This document shows positions 6,536-13,943 of a stretch of DNA of 21,781 bases, piece after piece. Location: positions 1-21,781 of the forward strand of contig JBDNHU010000167.1 in assembly GCA_041688615.1 (NCBI GenBank), written 5' to 3'. The translations under genes and the position numbers were made by a program. A model generated the notes under the pieces. The model did not search any database and was not told where the DNA came from. It saw only the letters and a program-made list of their open reading frames with translations. The first letter of the stretch is position 1, and every line of letters starts with the position of its first letter. The stretch is from M30B19 sp041688615 (GTDB lineage Bacteria > Planctomycetota > Planctomycetia > Pirellulales > Pirellulaceae).

Positions 6536-7088
6536 ACTGACATTCCGCCAAGATATCCCAGGTAGTTCCAGCACACTTCTTTTTGCTAGCACTTAGCCAA
6601 TTCCCTGGCATCAATGCGCCCAAAGCAAATGCTGTTACCCGTTGGGAACTTGCCTTCGCTTTTGAGTAACTCTTTTCGCCGACCCGCGACTGCATCCACA
6701 TTTAGATTCATATCGCAATCTTTTGCTTTTTCTCGTAAAACATTAAAGTGAGATAGGTTCGCGTCCGAGGACGCCCTCTCTATTACGACCGCAGGAATGG
6801 ATTCCTTCAGCGATTGTCGGTGCATGGATGCAACTTCGTAAGACTCGTCTAATTGAAAAACAACATACCGAATCACAAATTGCCGACAAGCAATTTGCGG
6901 ATGGTCTTTCTGCGCCCATTCTCCCTACACACTTGCTTGCGACCCAAACTATTGACCAGCAAGTAATGGCTACGAAATTTCCGGTTTGCCTTCTACCTCG
7001 GTTACTGCTTCGGGGCAACTTCCCTTCGGCAGTTCGCAATCACACAGACGCTGGCACCTTGGACACCGATAAGTCGCCAACCCACTGG
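6536..7088. other. 553-base gap between fliN and the preferred fliO start
   Basis: The first 290 bases have no plus-strand gene. A perfect short inverted repeat, GCGTCCGAGGACGC, lies at 6761-6774. The plus frame opens by 6828 and runs into fliO, but bases 6828-7088 would encode an unremarkable polar stretch before the likely signal peptide, so they are treated as non-coding. A coding-like minus-strand frame at 6586-6876 is listed separately. Confidence 0.5.
6586..6876 (-). CDS. Possible small hypothetical protein, antisense in the fliN-fliO gap
   Basis: This frame encodes up to 96 residues (GTG start at 6876) or 79 residues from an internal ATG at 6825. No family is recognised. It is worth listing because, read by eye, about two-thirds of codons begin with a purine and the product looks protein-like (ASSDANLSHFNVLREKAKDC, VAGRRKELLKSEGKFPTG), while the opposite strand is not coding over most of it. 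Against it: no Shine-Dalgarno site is visible before either start, and it points against the whole flagellar cluster. It may be a remnant or a chance frame. Confidence 0.2.
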   Translation of the reverse strand: MIRYVVFQLDESYEVASMHRQSLKESIPAVVIERASSDANLSHFNVLREKAKDCDMNLNVDAVAGRRKELLKSEGKFPTGNSICFGRIDARELAKC

Positions 7089-8450
7089 ATGACCCTCGCG
7101 CCACGTCGTTCGCTTTTAAAATTAAAATCCTGGACTACCAGGTTTTGGCCTGCTTCCTTTCGGATTACGTTCGCTATTGGTTGGGCAGCGATCTTGTCAG
7201 TGCTAATCCATTCGGTGTCGGGCAATTTATGCAGCGCAACCTGCGTGCCGCAATTACCATATCAGACACAATCCGCCCCCCGCACTTTTGGGGATTCGCA
7301 AACGCAAACCCAACCACTTGCGACAGCTAATCAGTCTTTACAACTACCAAGGCCTGACACATCCCATCAACTGAATCACCTGCTAGGTTCACCCACAACT
7401 ACAGACGTTGCGCCTGTTTTGCCTCAGGCGAAACTGCGCCTGCCCACTTTTCCACTGCCTGAAGTGACTGAATCTGAACCCAATCAAGTTGAGCAGAATC
7501 AATCGGGCCAGTATCAAAATCGAAGTGTCAGCCAACCGCTGGCAACTCGCAATCCATCGACAAACTTTTCGGCAAATCAATCTTTCCCAAATCGCTCAAC
7601 CTCGTCGACGGGCTTATCAAATTTGGGTTCCCATTCGCAACAGCAACGACTTGAACCAAATACCCAAAGGGCTCAGCGATACGCGGCAGCAATCGCCAGC
7701 ACAGGACCAACCCCCTGGAATTCGCAATCATCGCCCGGTGCTGAACGCTTCACACAAACGGCGTACCTGTCACCCGAAACCAATCAAGTCTCGCCCGCTC
7801 CGGCGACCTTGATTGACAACGACCCTTTAGAAACACCATTGCCTGGCCCATCAAAAACCAGAGACAAAAGCGAAACAACCCCGCTTCAAGGCTTGCCAGT
7901 CAACGCGAACCGTTTGCTGCAAACGGGGACTGCGTTGGCGATCGTCTTAGCGCTACTGTTTGTATTTTTCTGGGTATCCAAAAAGGCGGTCCCTAAATCG
8001 ATGCAGGCCTTACCTTTAGAAATGATCGAAGTGCTAGGCAATGCCCCATTGTCGACGAAACAACACTTGCGACTAGTACGTTTGGGAAATCGTCTCCTCC
8101 TGTTAGCGGTGTCAGAGAATCAGTCACAAACACTGTCCGAGATTACTGATCCAGATGAGGTTCAACACCTACTTGAATTATGCCAATCCAAAAGACCAAA
8201 CAGTGTCTCGCAGTCGTTTCAATCTGTCTTGCGCGAAGGCGAACGAGAGAAAGCAGTCGGCTTCCTGGGCTCACAACAAAATCGCTTGATGAATTCCGAG
8301 TCGGTGGCGACACTACGTCGACCCAATCCATCGAGTCAGCAAAATAGAACCGCCGATGCTCAAGCCACCAACGGCTTGAGCCCAAATAGTTCAAACCGCC
8401 AGTCGCGGGCCTCGGTCCGTCCTGTTTCGAAACATGTCTTCGAAGCATAA
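7089..8450 (+). CDS. fliO: Flagellar biosynthetic protein FliO with long Q/N/S-rich extracytoplasmic region
   Basis: FliO is a small membrane protein that helps assemble the FliP ring of the flagellar export gate. The hallmark region is near the C-terminus: a membrane helix at about residues 280-300 (TALAIVLALLFVFFWVSKKA), then a cytoplasmic FliO domain at about 310-367 (EMIEVLGNAPLSTKQHLRLV, GNRLLLLAVSEN). The tail is Ser/Asn-rich. From the ATG at 7089 the protein has 453 residues and begins with a basic stretch and a hydrophobic segment (FRITFAIGWAAILSVLIHSV) that could be a signal peptide. About 220 residues rich in Gln, Asn, Ser, Thr and Pro then precede the membrane helix. The frame is open to 6828 (540 residues), and ATG 6966 is a further possible start. 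No clear ribosome-binding site decides, so the start is uncertain. It sits directly before fliP, whose ribosome-binding site overlaps its stop codon. Confidence 0.82.
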   Translation: MTLAPRRSLLKLKSWTTRFWPASFRITFAIGWAAILSVLIHSVSGNLCSATCVPQLPYQTQSAPRTFGDSQTQTQPLATANQSLQLPRPDTSHQLNHLLGSPTTTDVAPVLPQAKLRLPTFPLPEVTESEPNQVEQNQSGQYQNRSVSQPLATRNPSTNFSANQSFPNRSTSSTGLSNLGSHSQQQRLEPNTQRAQRYAAAIASTGPTPWNSQSSPGAERFTQTAYLSPETNQVSPAPATLIDNDPLETPLPGPSKTRDKSETTPLQGLPVNANRLLQTGTALAIVLALLFVFFWVSKKAVPKSMQALPLEMIEVLGNAPLSTKQHLRLVRLGNRLLLLAVSENQSQTLSEITDPDEVQHLLELCQSKRPNSVSQSFQSVLREGEREKAVGFLGSQQNRLMNSESVATLRRPNPSSQQNRTADAQATNGLSPNSSNRQSRASVRPVSKHVFEA

Positions 8451-8453
8451 GGA
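8449..8453 (+). promoter_or_regulatory. fliP ribosome-binding site overlapping the fliO stop
   Basis: AAGGA begins within the fliO TAA stop (8448-8450) and lies 6 bases before the fliP ATG at 8460. This arrangement favours translational coupling of fliO and fliP. Confidence 0.75.
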
Positions 8454-8459
8454 AATTCC

Positions 8460-9611
8460 ATGACGCATATTCCCACAATTCAAACCAGCGTACGCCAGGT
8501 AGACACCCTCGCTTGCAGATCGATGGCGTTGCTAGGCCTATTCCGCTCTTTCAACCGTTCTCAATTTCAGCGAAGTCTTGGTCTCTCGTGCATCGCGGTG
8601 CTCCTTCTTGGAATCCTGGTTCCACCCATCGCGATGGGACAGACTGCCAATACGCAGTCGTTCAACAGTGGCATGACTCCGACGGCTGGCATCAATTCTC
8701 CCTCATTCAGCACTGGACTCTTCGACAACACCGCGACTACTGGTACCAACGTCGGAAATGGCAACCGTTTTGGTGAAAACCGTTCGAACAATAGTTCAAA
8801 TGCAAACACCAATACGAACGCACTCGACCAGCTAGGACAATTCCAAACACCATTCCAAAGCACGGACCCCAGTCAAGGTATCGCTCCGGCAGACATGATG
8901 GACTTGCTAAATGGTGGACCTGAAGAGTGGTCCAGCCCCAAAGGTTTGTCTTCTAGTATTCAAATCATGATCTTGTTGACCGTGTTAAGTTTAGCACCGT
9001 CGATACTACTGATGACCACTTGTTTTGTTCGCATCATTGTTGTGCTGGGGTTGCTGCGTCAGGCCATTGGTGCCCAACAATTACCACCCAGTCAAGTGAT
9101 CACTTCGCTGTCAATTTTCATGACCATTTTGGTCATGGCTCCTGTTTGGCAAGAGGTCAAAGATGAAGCCATCATCCCATACACTTCCCAAGACGGCACC
9201 ACAGTCAGTCTGGAAGAGACCATCAACCGTGGGGTTCGCCCGCTAAAACGTTTCATGAGCCGCCAGATTGCGATGGCCGAAAACACCGACGACATCTGGC
9301 TATTCTTTCGTTATCTACCACCCGAAGAACAAAAGAATATTCCAGAAACCTGGAACGATGTCCCGTTCAAGGTGTTGTTGCCGGCTTACATGATCAGCGA
9401 ACTGAAAATTTCGTTCCTAATCGGCTTCCAAGTCTACTTGCCATTTTTGGTAATTGACTTGGTAGTTTCTAGTATTGCCATTTCGATGGGCATGATGATG
9501 CTGCCCCCCGTGATAATCAGCCTGCCATTCAAATTGATTTTGTTTGTGCTAGTAGACGGCTGGCACCTGGTTGTTGGGATGTTAATGGAAAGTTTTGCAC
9601 CCTATTCGTAG
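8460..9611 (+). CDS. fliP: Flagellar export gate protein FliP with extended N-terminus
   Basis: FliP forms the pentameric core of the flagellar type III export gate in the inner membrane. The core at residues about 162-383 is strongly conserved: SSSIQIMILLTVLSLAPSIL, LMTTCFVRIIVVLGLLRQAI, LPAYMISELKISFLIGFQVY, and SIAISMGMMMLPPVIISLPF. A probable signal peptide occupies residues 1-60, with a hydrophobic stretch at 41-58 and a likely cleavage near AMG/Q, as expected because FliP is made with a signal sequence. Between them lie about 100 residues rich in Asn, Thr, Ser and Gly, which bring the protein to 383 residues against roughly 245-250 in E. coli. The ATG at 8460 has a good AAGGA site. fliQ starts 109 bases later. 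Confidence 0.96.
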   Translation: MTHIPTIQTSVRQVDTLACRSMALLGLFRSFNRSQFQRSLGLSCIAVLLLGILVPPIAMGQTANTQSFNSGMTPTAGINSPSFSTGLFDNTATTGTNVGNGNRFGENRSNNSSNANTNTNALDQLGQFQTPFQSTDPSQGIAPADMMDLLNGGPEEWSSPKGLSSSIQIMILLTVLSLAPSILLMTTCFVRIIVVLGLLRQAIGAQQLPPSQVITSLSIFMTILVMAPVWQEVKDEAIIPYTSQDGTTVSLEETINRGVRPLKRFMSRQIAMAENTDDIWLFFRYLPPEEQKNIPETWNDVPFKVLLPAYMISELKISFLIGFQVYLPFLVIDLVVSSIAISMGMMMLPPVIISLPFKLILFVLVDGWHLVVGMLMESFAPYS

Positions 9612-9720
9612 CTACATTAACATCATTTTCCCAACCCCGATCGAACCCCAACCGCTAGATCCTCGCTGCGGCTCACCCATTTGGCGCCCGACACTTTTTT
9701 TTGGATGAAACCGAAATCTC

Positions 9721-9999
9721 ATGGAAGCACAATACGCGATCGACATGACCCGTGATGCCATCATCGCTTCCATCTTCGTATGCGGCCCAGTCCTGATCGT
9801 CGGTGTCGTTATCGGCTTGTTAATCGGCTTGGTCCAGGCGTTAACACAGATCCAAGATCAAACGGTATCGTTTGTTCCCAAACTGATCGCAATGGTCTTG
9901 GCACTTACGTTTTGCATGCCTTGGATCGTGGAATACATGTCCGACTACAGCAAACGATGCTTCGGCGAAGTCCCCTCAACGATGAGTCGCCAGCGATGA
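9721..9999 (+). CDS. fliQ: Flagellar export gate protein FliQ
   Basis: FliQ is a two-helix subunit of the FliPQR export gate. The 92-residue protein has the usual length and two hydrophobic segments (about 14-38 and 53-72), joined by the conserved QALTQIQDQTVSFVPKL turn. The start is ATG; no strong ribosome-binding site is seen upstream. Its stop overlaps the fliR start (ATGA at 9996-9999), so the two should be translationally coupled. Confidence 0.96.
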   Translation: MEAQYAIDMTRDAIIASIFVCGPVLIVGVVIGLLIGLVQALTQIQDQTVSFVPKLIAMVLALTFCMPWIVEYMSDYSKRCFGEVPSTMSRQR

Positions 10000-10802
10000 C
10001 CATTGAAACTGCTCAGCAATGGATGATGCTGTTCACCCTGGTCCTGACTCGACTAGCCGCAGTACTGATGACCGCTCCGATTTTTGGTACGTACTCGATT
10101 CCCGTGAAGATTCGAGCCATCTTCGCGATTTCGCTAGCCGCGTTAATTACTCCCATGCAGTCGCACGTCCAAGTGATTATTCCGCCAACATTTTCCGCGA
10201 TGGCTCCGATTCTGACGGAAGAACTTATCACTGGGCTTTGCCTGGGACTGGGCGCCCAGTTACTGTTTGTTTCGGCTCAGGTTGCTGGACAATTGGCAGG
10301 CCAAATGGGCGGCATGCAAATGGCCGACACGTACAACCCAGCTTCAGGAACCAATGCCCCACTATTTGCCCAGATACTTGACTTAACATCGCTGGGAACC
10401 TTCGTGCTTATTGGTGGACCGGGACAAATTTTGACGGCCTTGCTGACGACATTCAACCGCGTTCCACCTGGAGAAGCGGAAATGCCGGTCAACTTCATGA
10501 ACTACTACGTCGCACTGTTGGCCTCTGGCTTCGAAATGGGGATCCGAATGGGTGCACCGGTGATCTTGGCGTTGTTGGTATCCATCCTGATCCTGGGTCT
10601 GATCGGTAGAACCCTGCCCCAACTCAATGTGCTGCAAGTTGGTTTTAATGTCAACGCTGGGGTCATGCTGGTCGCATTGGCGTTAACGCTCAACGCAGGG
10701 ATTTGGATGGTTTCAGATAAATTTGAAATCAAGCTAGATCAATTGATGGAAGCGGCCGTTCAAGGCAAACACGAAGGCCCCACTTCGATACCTTCAGCCT
10801 AA
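9996..10802 (+). CDS. fliR: Flagellar export gate protein FliR
   Basis: FliR is the single-copy subunit that completes the FliPQR gate. The 268-residue protein is of family length and strongly hydrophobic, with about six membrane segments. It begins MTIETAQQWMMLFTLVLTRL and carries PIFGTYSIPVKIRAIFAISL, QVAGQLAGQMGGMQMADTYN and LGLIGRTLPQLNVLQVGFNV, all typical of FliR. The start is the ATG at 9996, which overlaps the fliQ stop by four bases. The frame extends upstream to 9780, but that stretch overlaps fliQ in another frame and has no FliR character. Confidence 0.95.
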   Translation: MTIETAQQWMMLFTLVLTRLAAVLMTAPIFGTYSIPVKIRAIFAISLAALITPMQSHVQVIIPPTFSAMAPILTEELITGLCLGLGAQLLFVSAQVAGQLAGQMGGMQMADTYNPASGTNAPLFAQILDLTSLGTFVLIGGPGQILTALLTTFNRVPPGEAEMPVNFMNYYVALLASGFEMGIRMGAPVILALLVSILILGLIGRTLPQLNVLQVGFNVNAGVMLVALALTLNAGIWMVSDKFEIKLDQLMEAAVQGKHEGPTSIPSA

Positions 10803-10891
10803 GATGCATGACACAATCTGATTTAAGTCAACGGTACTTTGGCTAACCCATCCAGGGCAGTAGTCAGCCGCCTCTTAAACTCATAAAAAAT

Positions 10892-10896
10892 AGGGA
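10892..10896 (+). promoter_or_regulatory. Ribosome-binding site for flhB (TTG start)
   Basis: AGGGA lies 6 bases before TTG 10903. It supports a TTG start that places the conserved FlhB N-terminus immediately downstream. Confidence 0.65.
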
Positions 10897-10902
10897 ATAG
10901 CA

Positions 10903-11988
10903 TTGGCAGAACAGTTCGGCGAAAAAGTCCACGAAGCCACTCCGCATCGTCGTGACGAAGCAACCAAGAAAGGCAACATCCCCAAGAGTCAAGACTTGGG
11001 CTCGGCAATCATTTTGGCGCTATCCACCACGGCACTGATTTGGATGGGCGAATACACGCTAGCCGAACTTGGGCCTTTCATCCAAGAACAGCTGGGAGGT
11101 CAGCCGTGGGTACACGCTTCAACGAGCGACGCCCTGAACATTTGGGTAAAAACGCTATGGGTCCTAGCCTGGGTTACCGTCCCGATGTTCCTCATTCTTT
11201 TTTGCGCCGCCGTTGCTGCCAACGTCTTTCAAACGGGCATCCTATTCCTGCCTGAAAAATTGAAGTTTGACATCAGTAGAATCGACCCCCTGAAAGGAGT
11301 TGGGCGTTTGGTTTCTTTGCAAAGCAGTGCCCGAGTTGGGTTCGGTTTGTTCAAGATTCTAGTCGTCTTCGCGGTTGGGGCCTGGGCACTTTGGTCAGAA
11401 CAAGAGGAAATCTTTGCGTTAGGCAGTCTGGATATCCGACAGATCGCGATCTACATGGTCCGAACCACTCTTTGGCTAACCTTTAAGATTGCGATTGCTT
11501 TGTTACTACTGGCTATCTTTGACTACTATTTCCAATCGTGGAAATTCAACCAAGATTTGATGATGACCGAACAAGAAATGCGAGAAGAGGTCAAACAGCT
11601 AAACGGAAACCCTCTAATTCTGCAACGTCGCCGCCAAGTTCAACGTCAATTGGCCAATAGTCGAATCGCATCGGGGGTGCCGCAAGCGGACGCAACCATT
11701 ACCAATCCGACCGAATTGGCGGTTTCCATAAAATACGACCCCAAAACCATGCCCGCCCCAATTGTTGTCGCCAAAGGCGCCGGCAGCATGGCTCAGAGAA
11801 TTCGACGACTTTCTCTAGAAAATAACGTCCCAATTATCGAACGAAAAGAATTGGCGCAAGCTCTGTATCGCGACGTGGAAGTGAACAAAGAAATTCCACT
11901 CGATCAGTACAATGCGGTCGCAGAAGTTCTAAGATACGTCTATCAACTTCAAGGCAAGAAACTCCCTGAAATGCCAAAAGCGGCATAA
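10903..11988 (+). CDS. flhB: Flagellar export switch protein FlhB
   Basis: FlhB sits beside the FliPQR gate and switches export from rod/hook to filament substrates after self-cleavage at an Asn-Pro bond. The 361-residue protein starts with the family N-terminus (EATPHRRDEATKKGNIPKSQ). It has four membrane segments at about residues 30-50, 82-106, 145-165 and 185-208, the linker MMTEQEMREEVKQLNGNPLI, and a C-terminal cytoplasmic domain. The cleavage motif at 268-271 reads N-P-T-E (within ADATITNPTELAVSIKYDP) where most FlhB proteins have N-P-T-H; Asn and Pro are kept, so cleavage is probably possible. The end (LDQYNAVAEVLRYVYQLQGK) is typical. It begins with TTG after AGGGA and is the last plus-strand gene of the cluster in this window. 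Confidence 0.95.
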   Translation: MAEQFGEKVHEATPHRRDEATKKGNIPKSQDLGSAIILALSTTALIWMGEYTLAELGPFIQEQLGGQPWVHASTSDALNIWVKTLWVLAWVTVPMFLILFCAAVAANVFQTGILFLPEKLKFDISRIDPLKGVGRLVSLQSSARVGFGLFKILVVFAVGAWALWSEQEEIFALGSLDIRQIAIYMVRTTLWLTFKIAIALLLLAIFDYYFQSWKFNQDLMMTEQEMREEVKQLNGNPLILQRRRQVQRQLANSRIASGVPQADATITNPTELAVSIKYDPKTMPAPIVVAKGAGSMAQRIRRLSLENNVPIIERKELAQALYRDVEVNKEIPLDQYNAVAEVLRYVYQLQGKKLPEMPKAA

Positions 11989-12117
11989 CGCACGACCCAA
12001 GCTAATTATCCATCGACCGCAATTCGCTTTACCCATTTACGAAATTGAATCCAACCCTATTTCACTCAAATGTCCTTACACCGCTGGCGTCACGCAAACG
12101 GTGCATTGAATCGTTTC

Positions 12118-12161
12118 GACGAATTCTTGTCTGGACGAATTCTTGTCTGGACTAATTCCTG
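12118..12161. repeat. 16-base tandem repeat between convergent genes
   Basis: GACGAATTCTTGTCTG occurs twice head to tail (12118-12133, 12134-12149), followed by a degraded partial third copy, GACTAATTCCTG (12150-12161). It lies just beyond the 3' end of the minus-strand aminotransferase and downstream of flhB. It could be replication slippage; no function is evident. Confidence 0.75.
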
Positions 12162-12168
12162 CACGGGA

Positions 12169-13470
12169 CTATTCCACGGCAGCGGCCAGTGAACTCAGGA
12201 CGCGTTGCACTTCTTCCACCGTATTGTAATGAACGAAACCAATTCGCAACATTCCTTCAGGATGAAAGCCCATTTGCTGACTGAATTCCAGAGCGTAATA
12301 GTGACCAGCCCACGTAAAAATTCCTTGCTGCCCCAAAGTCTTCGCCAAATCCATTGGCGTTTTACGGTCGTGCCGAATAGAAAATGTACTGCAACGCCCT
12401 GCCAACATCTTCCGATCGGTAATTCCATACACGTGAAAACCACCGATCTCATCAAGTCCATCCAGAAAGCACTGGGACAATTCGTTTTCGTATTCTGAGA
12501 TTCCCGCGAACGCAGCCTGAAGTGCTTGCCGACGGCTAATTGAGAGCAATTGGCTTGTTTCCTGGAGCAAACTGCGTCCAATCGATTCCAAGTATTCTAC
12601 ACAAGCCGATGCACCCGCAATGCATTCGTGATTCTGAGTCCCAGTCATCCATTTTTCGGGAATATCATTGCTAGCGGGTTTCACCTTATAAGCCTTCAGT
12701 TGTTGCAGCAATTCCCGCCGCCCCCAAAGGATGCCGACGTGAGGCCCAAAGAACTTATAGGCAGAACAAACCACCAAGTCGGCATTCCAAGCCTTTACCT
12801 CTAAAGCACGGTGCGGCCCCAAATGAACAGCGTCCACATAGCACAAAGCTCCAACACAATGCGCTAACTCGGCGACCTCAGCAACAGGGTTAATTCCACC
12901 CGTCGCGTTGGATGCCGCACCTACAGCAATCATTTTGGTCCTTGGCCCGATTAACGATCTTAAGGCAGACATATCCAATCGACAATCATCAGGTAAGAAC
13001 GGCGCCCATTTCACTGTGACGCCCCGATCTTCTGCTGCCATGCGCCAAGGAGAAATATTCGCGTCGTGATCTAATCGAGTCAAGATGATCTCGTCACCCG
13101 GCTGCCAGGTTTGCGAAATCGAACGAGACATCGCAAAAGTAATCGATGTCATATTCGCGCCAAAGAAAATTTCTTCCGGATCGTCTGCACCGAAGAAGTC
13201 GGCAAAAACAGCATGTGCTTGCTTAAAAACCGCTTCGGTGTCATCTGCGGTTGCAAAGGCTCCATGCCGATTAGCATTACTGTGAATCAGATAGTCCGAG
13301 ATCGCATCAATGACCGATTGGCTGACCTGCGTACCTGCCGGGCCGTCCAAGAAGGCAGCTGGCTGTCCCATTATGTTTCGTGATAACGCTGGGAATTGTT
13401 GCCGAAGTTTGGGCACTAGAACCTGCAAAGCGTTTGGCTTGATCGCTATTTCTGTCGGCATGTTGAACAT
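12169..13470 (-). CDS. Class V aminotransferase fold enzyme, cysteine desulfurase-like
   Basis: This 433-residue PLP enzyme belongs to the fold-type I class V aminotransferase/cysteine desulfurase group, probably the branch annotated as 'cysteine desulfurase-like protein'. Visible motifs: FLDGPAGTQVSQSVIDAI at the N-terminus, LTRLDHDANISPW with His135 (ring-stacking position), YVDAVHLGPH with Asp213 (pairs with the PLP nitrogen) and CSAYKFFGPHVG with Lys239 as the expected Schiff-base lysine. The C-terminal loop that carries the catalytic Cys in SufS-type enzymes reads FTWAGHYYALE and has no Cys, so true cysteine desulfurase activity is doubtful and the substrate is unknown. A second ATG at 13461 (three codons in) is an equally possible start; GGAG lies 2 bases from the first ATG and 11 from the second. 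It lies downstream of pheA on the same strand. Confidence 0.85.
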   Translation of the reverse strand: MFNMPTEIAIKPNALQVLVPKLRQQFPALSRNIMGQPAAFLDGPAGTQVSQSVIDAISDYLIHSNANRHGAFATADDTEAVFKQAHAVFADFFGADDPEEIFFGANMTSITFAMSRSISQTWQPGDEIILTRLDHDANISPWRMAAEDRGVTVKWAPFLPDDCRLDMSALRSLIGPRTKMIAVGAASNATGGINPVAEVAELAHCVGALCYVDAVHLGPHRALEVKAWNADLVVCSAYKFFGPHVGILWGRRELLQQLKAYKVKPASNDIPEKWMTGTQNHECIAGASACVEYLESIGRSLLQETSQLLSISRRQALQAAFAGISEYENELSQCFLDGLDEIGGFHVYGITDRKMLAGRCSTFSIRHDRKTPMDLAKTLGQQGIFTWAGHYYALEFSQQMGFHPEGMLRIGFVHYNTVEEVQRVLSSLAAAVE

Positions 13471-13943
13471 CGCTCCGAATAAGGAAACTCCACCCCAAAC
13501 TTATTGATGGAATGATTCTTTCATAATCCGTAGTCTCGGGCCAGTCGTCAACCAAGAATTTGACCACACGCAGTGCCCCGAACAAAACCACGCTTCCTGT
13601 TCACCCTAATTACTGGGAAGCATCGTTCGAATTTCGACAGCCAAGCATTGCTTCAATCAATTCTATCAACGTGACGGTGCTACAGGGCTTACCGACCAAT
13701 TTAACCTGGCCCATCGTAATCAATAAACAATTTTAAAATCATCCGATTGACAATCTTCCGTGGCTGACCAAACCATTGGCGAAACATTACCGCCACCTGC
13801 TTGCAATAGGTCTTCGAAGCGTTGCAGCAGTTCATCAAATTCGGCCAAGAATTCTACCCGCGAATCCTATTCTAATTTTTGCAGCGACATCATACGCGCG
13901 ACTCGGTGATGCGTCGGCAAAGCAAACAGTACCCTTGCGTCCG
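13471..13943. other. 473-base gap between pheA and the PLP enzyme
   Basis: No gene is supported on either strand. An AT-rich patch at about 13700-13750 lies upstream of the minus-strand PLP enzyme and could hold its promoter, but no clear -35/-10 pair was found. No strong terminator follows pheA. Confidence 0.5.

Noticed and set aside
6828..7088. N-terminal 87-codon extension of FliO
   Set aside because: The frame is open, but the stretch has no FliO or signal-peptide character and no clear ribosome-binding site; the ATG at 7089 precedes the basic and hydrophobic segment. Not fully excluded.
9690..9705. T-run before fliQ as a terminator
   Set aside because: Eight T bases follow GACAC, but there is no GC-rich stem upstream, and fliQ belongs functionally with fliP.
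9780..9995. N-terminal 72-codon extension of FliR
   Set aside because: It is the out-of-frame shadow of fliQ; the ATG at 9996 overlapping the fliQ stop gives a normal FliR N-terminus.
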